A program made the translations under genes and the position numbers. The notes beneath the pieces are model-generated. The model did no database searches, was not told the DNA's origin, and saw nothing but the letters and a program-made list of their open reading frames with translations. Below are positions 58,899 through 64,000 of a DNA stretch of 64,000 bases, in pieces. Positions within the stretch are counted from its first letter, which is position 1; every line of letters starts with the position of its first letter. Origin of the DNA: PALSA-894 sp963734185 (GTDB lineage Bacteria; Pseudomonadota; Alphaproteobacteria; Rhizobiales; Xanthobacteraceae); assembly GCA_963734185.1 (NCBI GenBank), contig CAVTGA010000001.1:1798001-1862000 (forward strand), given 5' to 3'.

Positions 58899-59062
58899 GG
58901 CGGGCAAAGGCGCCGGCTCATCCGCCGCAACGAACGCAAAATTGCGAAGGCGCCGTGCCCGCATTGGGCCGCGGCATACGGCATGGCCCATGGCGGGCAC
59001 GGCGCGGCTCATAGCTGTCGCGCGGTCGCGCGATCGGGGCCGCGCGTTTGCCCGCCCTACAG
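58895..59062. repeat. GTAGGGCGGGCAAAG-type palindromic repeat
   Basis: Outer arms GTAGGGCGGGCAAAGGCGC and GCGTTTGCCCGCCCTAC. Inner arms GGCGCCGTGCCCGC and GCGGGCACGGCGC flank a further dyad (GCCGCGGCATACGGCATGGC). It starts at the glnE stop codon and lies between convergent glnE and the histidine kinase gene, where it could form a terminator-like stem in both directions. Confidence 0.8.
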
Positions 59063-59121
59063 AAGGATGATCGGCGCCCGCGTCCGAGAACGGGCGCCGA
59101 CCTGCTTTCCGACATCGTCCC

Positions 59122-61455
59122 TTAATGGAGGATCTCGGACCGATCCGCTTGCTCGATCTCGCCCTGCCCGCCGTCGAGCGGCAGGCGCACGAGCACGATG
59201 GTTCCGACCCCCGGGGTTGAGCGGATGCGCATCGCGCCCTGGTGCAGCTCGACCAGCGACCTGGCGATGGCCAATCCCAGCCCCGAGCCCTGGTGCGTCT
59301 TGGTAAGCTGGCTTTCGACCTGCTCGAACGGCTTGCCGAGCTTGGCGAGCGCCTCCTTGGCGATGCCGATGCCGGAGTCCTCGATCGCGACCGTCACGCA
59401 GCCGGCATAGAGGCGGCCGTGCACCGCGATGCGGCCGCCTTCGGGCGTGAACTTCACGGCATTCGACAACAGATTGATGAGAATCTGACGGATCGCGCGC
59501 CGGTCGGCGGTGAGGCGGATGGTCGGCTCGATCTCGGAAGCAAGCGTGATCGACTTCTCGTGCGCCTTGGCCTCGATCAGGCGCAGGACTTCGGCAAGGA
59601 AGCTCGCCAGCTCGATCTCTTCCGGCTGCAGCCGCATGCGGCCGGCCTCGATCTTCGACATGTCGAGGATGTCGTTGATGACGTCGAGCAGATAGCGCCC
59701 GCTTTCGCCGATATCGTGGCAGTATTCCAGGTACTTGGCGTCGCCGAGCGGCCCGAACATTCCCGATTCCATCATCTCGGAGAAGCCGATGATGGCGTTG
59801 AGCGGGGTGCGCAGCTCGTGGCTCATGTTGGCGAGGAAGGCGGACTTCGCCTGGTTTGCCTCCTCGGCGCGCGTCTTCTGCTCGGCGTAGCGCTCGGCCA
59901 GATACGCGAGCTGCTGGGTTTGGCGCTCGAGCGTTTGCTGCGAAGTGCGCAGGTCGACGACGGTCGCCTTCAGCCGCCGCTCGCTGTCGATCAGCCGCTC
60001 CTCGTGGCGCTTGAGCTCGGTGATATCGGTGCCGACCGAGACGAAGCCGCCGTCCTTGGTGCGCCGCTCGTTGATCTGCAGCCAACGCCCGTCCTCGATC
60101 TGCGCCTCGAAGGTGCGCGCCCCCGGGATGGCGCGGCCTTCGCTCGAAAGCTGCGTGCGCACGATCGGCTTGCTCGAGGAGGTGACGATCTGTTCGTACG
60201 GCGTGCCGGCCGTCACCGTTTCTTCAGGCAGATTGTGCAGGCTCTGGAACTTGGAATTGCACAGGACCAGGCGGTTCTCCGCGTCCCACACCACGAACGC
60301 CTCGGATATCGCTTCGATCGCGTCGCGCACGCGCATATCCGCGGTCGCGCTGCGCTCGGCGAGCCGCTTCTGCTCGGTGATGTCGACGGCGATCCCGATG
60401 AGATGCGGGCTCGGCTCTCCGGCCTGGCGCACCAGCTCGCAGCGCGTGCGCAGCCAGACCCAATCACCGCGCGCATGGCGCATGCGGAAGGCACGATCGA
60501 TCGAGAGCGTCTTGGCGTCGGCGATCTGGGCCGCGAGCTGATAGAGCTGCACGTCGTCGGGATGCACCAGCGCGCTGACGTCGCCGAACGTGAGCAGCTC
60601 GTCGCGCGCCGGCAGCCCGAGGATGTCGAACATCGAACCCGACCAGAAGATGCGGCCGCGCGCGAGGTCCCAGTCCCACAGGCCGCAGCGGCCGCTGCCG
60701 AGCGCGGTATCGATGCGGCTGCGCACCGTGTCGTAGATCAGGTCGGCCTCGCGCGCGCGCGTCGACTGCCAGTGAAACGCGAATCCGAGGATCAGCAGCA
60801 CGCAGCCGGTGGTCATGAACAAGGTGGCGGTGAGCGCGGTGTCGGAGCGCCAGTCGGCAAGCGCGGCGTTGCGCGGCTGGGTCACGATGAGATGGCCGAG
60901 CGGCGCCTCGAGCCGGTGCACGGCCACCAGGCCGGGTCCTTGATCGGGCAGATTCATCTCGTAGACGTCGGTCGACCCGCGACGCAGACGCTCGCGCTCC
61001 TCGCGGCCGAGCACCTCGACCATGCGCTTTCCGATCTGTGGGCTCGCCGCCGGCAGCGAAGCGACGACGCTGCCCATGGCGTCGGTGAGCAGCAGCCGGC
61101 GCCCGCGCGCCGTCCAATGCGGCTGGCCCATGCGCTCGAACGCGCGCTGGGCGCGGATGAGCGTGTCGGCGCTCCCTTCCGCGATCGCCCGCTCGACCCG
61201 GTCATTGACCGACAGCGTGATGGTCTCGATGTCGTCCATCGCGTCCTGGATCGCCTGGCGATGGCGATCGCGCACCTGGATGATGGCGCCGATGCCGACC
61301 GTCACCAGGAAGGCCACGATGAGGACCGGGACGGCGCGCCGCAGCAGCGGTTCGGCGGTCAGCAGGCGGCGGTAGGCCGGCTTGGCGACCGATTGCGCCA
61401 GTCCTCGAATGGAATCGGAACGTGCAGCCGCGCTCGCACTTTCGGCGCGCGCCAT
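59122..61455 (-). CDS. Membrane PAS-domain sensor histidine kinase
   Basis: 777 aa from ATG 61455, preceded by GGAGG at 6-nt spacing; GTG 61485 is a weaker choice. Two membrane helices (about 45-65 and 210-230) flank a periplasmic sensor domain. Then come a PAS domain ending LIGIAVDITEQKR, a second PAS (EAISEAFVVWDAENRLVLCN) ending VSVGTDITELKR, a coiled linker, the H-box FLANMSHELRTPLNAIIGFS (His near 545) and an HATPase with NLLSNAVKFTPEGG and GSGLGLAIARSLV. The FSEMMESGMFGPLG run after the H-box resembles PleC/DivJ/PdhS-type kinases. No response regulator is adjacent. Confidence 0.92.
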   Translation of the reverse strand: MARAESASAAARSDSIRGLAQSVAKPAYRRLLTAEPLLRRAVPVLIVAFLVTVGIGAIIQVRDRHRQAIQDAMDDIETITLSVNDRVERAIAEGSADTLIRAQRAFERMGQPHWTARGRRLLLTDAMGSVVASLPAASPQIGKRMVEVLGREERERLRRGSTDVYEMNLPDQGPGLVAVHRLEAPLGHLIVTQPRNAALADWRSDTALTATLFMTTGCVLLILGFAFHWQSTRAREADLIYDTVRSRIDTALGSGRCGLWDWDLARGRIFWSGSMFDILGLPARDELLTFGDVSALVHPDDVQLYQLAAQIADAKTLSIDRAFRMRHARGDWVWLRTRCELVRQAGEPSPHLIGIAVDITEQKRLAERSATADMRVRDAIEAISEAFVVWDAENRLVLCNSKFQSLHNLPEETVTAGTPYEQIVTSSSKPIVRTQLSSEGRAIPGARTFEAQIEDGRWLQINERRTKDGGFVSVGTDITELKRHEERLIDSERRLKATVVDLRTSQQTLERQTQQLAYLAERYAEQKTRAEEANQAKSAFLANMSHELRTPLNAIIGFSEMMESGMFGPLGDAKYLEYCHDIGESGRYLLDVINDILDMSKIEAGRMRLQPEEIELASFLAEVLRLIEAKAHEKSITLASEIEPTIRLTADRRAIRQILINLLSNAVKFTPEGGRIAVHGRLYAGCVTVAIEDSGIGIAKEALAKLGKPFEQVESQLTKTHQGSGLGLAIARSLVELHQGAMRIRSTPGVGTIVLVRLPLDGGQGEIEQADRSEILH

Positions 61456-61923
61456 CACAGCCTCCGCTCGGAATGTCCCCGTCACCCTTCGGAAAGGATG
61501 TGCCGCATCTCTTCCGAATCACTTTCATTCGAATCGATAAAACGCGATTTGTCGAGAGTCGGGGAATCGAGAATTGCAAATAAATTATCGACGGCCGACA
61601 GCGCCCCGCGGCGCATGAGTCATCGCACCGGACGAGCCGCGAATCCCCTCTCCCCGAAGGGGAGAGGGTCATAGCGAAGGCGAAGCCTTCGCGTTCTTAG
61701 CGTCAAGGACGCCCGGCACAGAGTGCCGGGCTATGCAGCGTAGCTGCGAGCCGGGAGAGGGGCTTCTCCGTTACGCCGCTGCCTCGGTTATGTCGTGCGC
61801 AATGCGTTGGTTTGCGCCAGCCTCAAGTCCCTCTCCCGCCTCGGACCTTAAGGTCCTCGGCACCCTCTCCCCTTCGGGGAGAGGGGACGCGGACCGCGCG
61901 ATTCAACCCTGTGCGATCATGCT
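61456..61923. other. 468-bp intergenic region between pepN and the histidine kinase
   Basis: No gene recognised. The part next to the kinase (61500-61600) is comparatively AT-rich, with TTTCATTCGAATCGATAAAA, and probably holds the kinase promoter. The rest is the composite inverted repeat listed next. Confidence 0.7.
61645..61886. repeat. Composite inverted repeat (CCCCTCTCCCCGAAGGGGAG)
   Basis: Each end is itself a hairpin: CCCTCTCCCCGAAGGGGAGA at 61646 and CCCTCTCCCCTTCGGGGAGA at 61863. Between them lie further small dyads: GCCCGGCACAGAGTGCCGGG C at 61711-61731 and CCGGGAGAGGGG with CCCCTCTCCCGG-like partners. It occupies the gap downstream of pepN's upstream neighbour and upstream of the kinase gene. 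Confidence 0.75.
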
Positions 61924-64000
61924 CTAGCCCTCGGCGAGGCAACGCGTGACGATGTCCTTCAGATCAACCGACAGGCTCGCATGCGCCGCGACGCGCCGCA
62001 GCGCGCTCTCGGCGCGCGCCCGGCGTCCGCTCTCGAGCGCGCGCCAGCTGCGGAACGCGGTCATCAGGCGGGCGGCGACCTGCGGGTTCTTCGCGTCGAG
62101 GGCGAGCACGCGCTCGGCGACGAAATCATAGCCGGCCCCGTCGGTCCGGTTGAATTCCTTCTGGTTCGCCAGCGCGAAGGCGCCGATCAGAGCGCGCACG
62201 CGGTTGGGATTGGCGGACGAGAACGCGGAGTGCTCGCTCAACGCGCGCACGCGGGCGAGCGTCGCGCTCTCCGGGATCATCGCCTGCAGCGAGAACCACT
62301 TGTCGATCACCAACGGCTCGGCCTGGTAGCGCCGGTAGAAGCTGTCGAGCGCGGCTTGCCGCTCCGGCACGGCATAGAACGACAGCGTCGACAGCGCCGC
62401 CATGCGGTCGGTCATGTTGCCGGCCTGCTCGTATTGCCGGGCAGCGAGCGCGATCGCCGAAGCGCCGCCGGCAGCGAGCAGGTCGAGGCAGATGTTGCGC
62501 AGCGCGCGACGGCCCACGCTCATCGGGTCCGGACTATAGGGCCGGTCTTGCGCCAGGCGCCGGTAGGCCTCGCGCAACGCCGGCCCGAGGCGCACGCCGA
62601 TCTCGCCGCGCAGCCGCGCGCGCGCCGTGAAGATCGCGTCCGGGTCGATATCGCGCCCGATGTCGCGCGCGATATCGGCTTCGCTCGGAACGTTGAGGAC
62701 GAGCGCGACGAATGCCGGCTCCAGCGCCGGATCGGCAAGGATCGCCGTCAGCGCCGTCATCAGGCCTTCATCCCGCCGCGGCGCGCTGCCTGCGCGCAAC
62801 GCCGCGACGTTGTCGACGAGCAGCGCGGTGCTCAGCGTCTGGATCGCCTGCCAGCGGTTGAACGGATCGCAATCGTGCGCGGCCAGGAACGTCAAGTCCT
62901 CGACCGCCAGGTTCGCGGTGAGTTTGATCGGGGCCGAGAAGCCGCGATTGAGCGAAGGTACCGGCCGCTCGGCGAGGCCGGTGAAGGTGAAGACTTCGGC
63001 CGGCTTGGTCAGCGTGAGCACGCCGCGTTCGAGCGGCAGTCCATCGCGCACGAGCGCCAAGTCGCGGCCGTGCGGGCCGACCAGCCCGAGGGCGAGCGGA
63101 ATGACCATCGGCTCCTTGGCCGGCTGCCCGGGAGTCGGCGGCACGGCCTGTGCGACTTCGAGCCGGTAGGTCTGCGCGCGCGCATCGTAGCGGCCGGTGA
63201 CCGCCACTTCGGGCGTCCCGGCTTGCGAATACCAGCGCATGAACTGCGCAAGATCGGCCCCGGTCGCGTCGGCGAAGCACTGAACGAACTGCTCGACGGT
63301 CGCAGCCTCGCCGTCATGGCGCTCGAAGTAGCGGTCCATGCCGTTGCGAAAACCGCCCGGCCCGAGCAGGATTTTCAGCATGCGCACGACTTCCGCGCCC
63401 TTCTCGTACACCGTCGTCGTGTAGAAGTTGTTGATCTCGTGATAGAGCGACGGCCGCACCGGGTGCGCGAGCGGGCCTGCGTCTTCGACGAACTGGTGCG
63501 CGCGCAGGGTGCGCACGTCGGCAATGCGTTCGACCGCGCGCGAGCGCTGGTCGGCCGAGAACTCCTGGTCGCGGAAGACGGTCAGCCCTTCCTTCAGGCA
63601 GAGCTGGAACCAGTCGCGGCAGGTGATGCGGTTGCCGGTCCAGTTGTGGAAGTATTCGTGCGCGATGATGGCTTCGATGCTGGCGAAATCGGCGTCGGTC
63701 GCGGTCTCGGCGCTTGCCAGCACGAATTTGTCGTTGAAGATATTGAGGCCCTTGTTCTCCATCGCGCCCATGTTGAAGTCGGACACCGCGACGATCATGA
63801 AGATGTCGAGGTCGTATTCGCGCCCGAAAACCTGCTCATCCCAGCGCATCGCGCGTTTGAGCGAATCCATGGCGAAGCCGCAGCGGCTTTCGTTGCCCGG
63901 CTCGACATAGATGCCGAGGCCGATCGTGCGTCCCGACATGGTTTCGAACTTGTCTTCGACGCAGGCGAGATTGCCGCCGACGAGCGCGAACAGATAGGAC
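61924..64000 (-). CDS. pepN: Aminopeptidase N (M1 family), 5' end off the right edge
   Basis: Zinc aminopeptidase removing N-terminal residues from peptides in the cytoplasm. About 690 C-terminal residues are visible, entering the window as SYLFALVGGNLACVEDKFET. The substrate motif GAMENKGLNIFND, the zinc site HEYFHNWTGNRITCRDWFQL with the third ligand in KEGLTVFRDQEFS, and the Tyr in NFYTTTVYEKGAEVVRM are intact. The DUF3458/PepN C-terminal domains follow (RYDARAQTYRLEVAQ, SVGRRALRNICLDLLA). The gamma-proteobacterial PepN type, about 880 aa in full. Confidence 0.95.
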   Translation of the reverse strand, partial: SYLFALVGGNLACVEDKFETMSGRTIGLGIYVEPGNESRCGFAMDSLKRAMRWDEQVFGREYDLDIFMIVAVSDFNMGAMENKGLNIFNDKFVLASAETATDADFASIEAIIAHEYFHNWTGNRITCRDWFQLCLKEGLTVFRDQEFSADQRSRAVERIADVRTLRAHQFVEDAGPLAHPVRPSLYHEINNFYTTTVYEKGAEVVRMLKILLGPGGFRNGMDRYFERHDGEAATVEQFVQCFADATGADLAQFMRWYSQAGTPEVAVTGRYDARAQTYRLEVAQAVPPTPGQPAKEPMVIPLALGLVGPHGRDLALVRDGLPLERGVLTLTKPAEVFTFTGLAERPVPSLNRGFSAPIKLTANLAVEDLTFLAAHDCDPFNRWQAIQTLSTALLVDNVAALRAGSAPRRDEGLMTALTAILADPALEPAFVALVLNVPSEADIARDIGRDIDPDAIFTARARLRGEIGVRLGPALREAYRRLAQDRPYSPDPMSVGRRALRNICLDLLAAGGASAIALAARQYEQAGNMTDRMAALSTLSFYAVPERQAALDSFYRRYQAEPLVIDKWFSLQAMIPESATLARVRALSEHSAFSSANPNRVRALIGAFALANQKEFNRTDGAGYDFVAERVLALDAKNPQVAARLMTAFRSWRALESGRRARAESALRRVAAHASLSVDLKDIVTRCLAEG

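Noticed and set aside
56865..59012. 715-codon minus-strand frame opposite glnE
   Set aside because: Shadow of GlnE codon bias; low-complexity Arg/Gln/Ala composition.
59242..61674. 810-codon plus-strand frame opposite the histidine kinase
   Set aside because: Shadow frame; the minus strand has full PAS, H-box and HATPase motifs and a good ribosome-binding site.

Overview
The window is GC-rich (roughly two-thirds G+C by eye) and almost fully coding. Gene content, codon use and the intergenic palindromes suggest an alphaproteobacterium of the Hyphomicrobiales, probably Bradyrhizobium/Rhodopseudomonas/Xanthobacteraceae-like. This rests on pattern recognition only; no database search was run. 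No rRNA, tRNA, CRISPR array or phage structural gene was seen.

Layout. (1) 1-10190, minus strand: an indolepyruvate:ferredoxin oxidoreductase alpha subunit cut by the window edge, then a peptide/opine-type ABC transporter (substrate-binding protein, two permeases, two ATPases). Inside that operon sits a GatC-like small protein plus amidase (AtzG/AtzE-like), and a hydantoin-racemase-like gene follows. (2) 10271-12496, plus: a DapA-family lyase/aldolase, an SDR lacking the catalytic Tyr/Lys, and a small exported protein. (3) 12536-14216: an apparently intact IS1182-family element inserted in a palindromic repeat. (4) 14303-22434: a beta-lactamase-fold hydrolase, a TctC-type binding protein, and a CoA-dependent catabolic run (alpha/beta hydrolase, acyl-CoA dehydrogenase, acyl-CoA ligase, opine-dehydrogenase-like protein, 3-hydroxyacyl-CoA dehydrogenase). 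(5) 22539-28744, minus: a seven-gene operon of enoyl-CoA hydratase, HMG-CoA-lyase-like enzyme, a complete NMT1/SsuA-type ABC importer and a NicX-like ring-opening dioxygenase. (6) 28853-34200: an orphan HigA antitoxin behind a HigB remnant, D-mannonate dehydratase with its GntR regulator, and a divergent TRAP transporter.

(7) 34223-46331 is a type II secretion locus. gspE-F-G-H-I-J-K-L-M and a GspC/N-like gene lie on the minus strand; gspD and the prepilin peptidase gspO lie on the plus strand. gspE and gspF carry eight apparent single-base insertions. An AbiEi antitoxin with a truncated AbiEii toxin sits between gspD and gspO. (8) 46406-48803: nitronate monooxygenase and a long-tailed CDF metal transporter. 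(9) 48804-54430: a probable acquired block (cyclophilin-like protein, PaoABC-like molybdenum oxidoreductase, LysR regulator), bounded by a 107-bp duplication of the 3' end of the CDF gene. (10) 54710-64000: a LuxR-type regulator, then core genes glnE, a PAS histidine kinase and pepN (cut by the edge).

The common theme is uptake and oxidation of organic substrates (ABC, TRAP and TctC binding proteins beside CoA-dependent and oxygenase enzymes), in a genome dense with intergenic palindromes. Several of these palindromes have been recruited into gene ends, disrupted by an IS, or lie beside broken genes.
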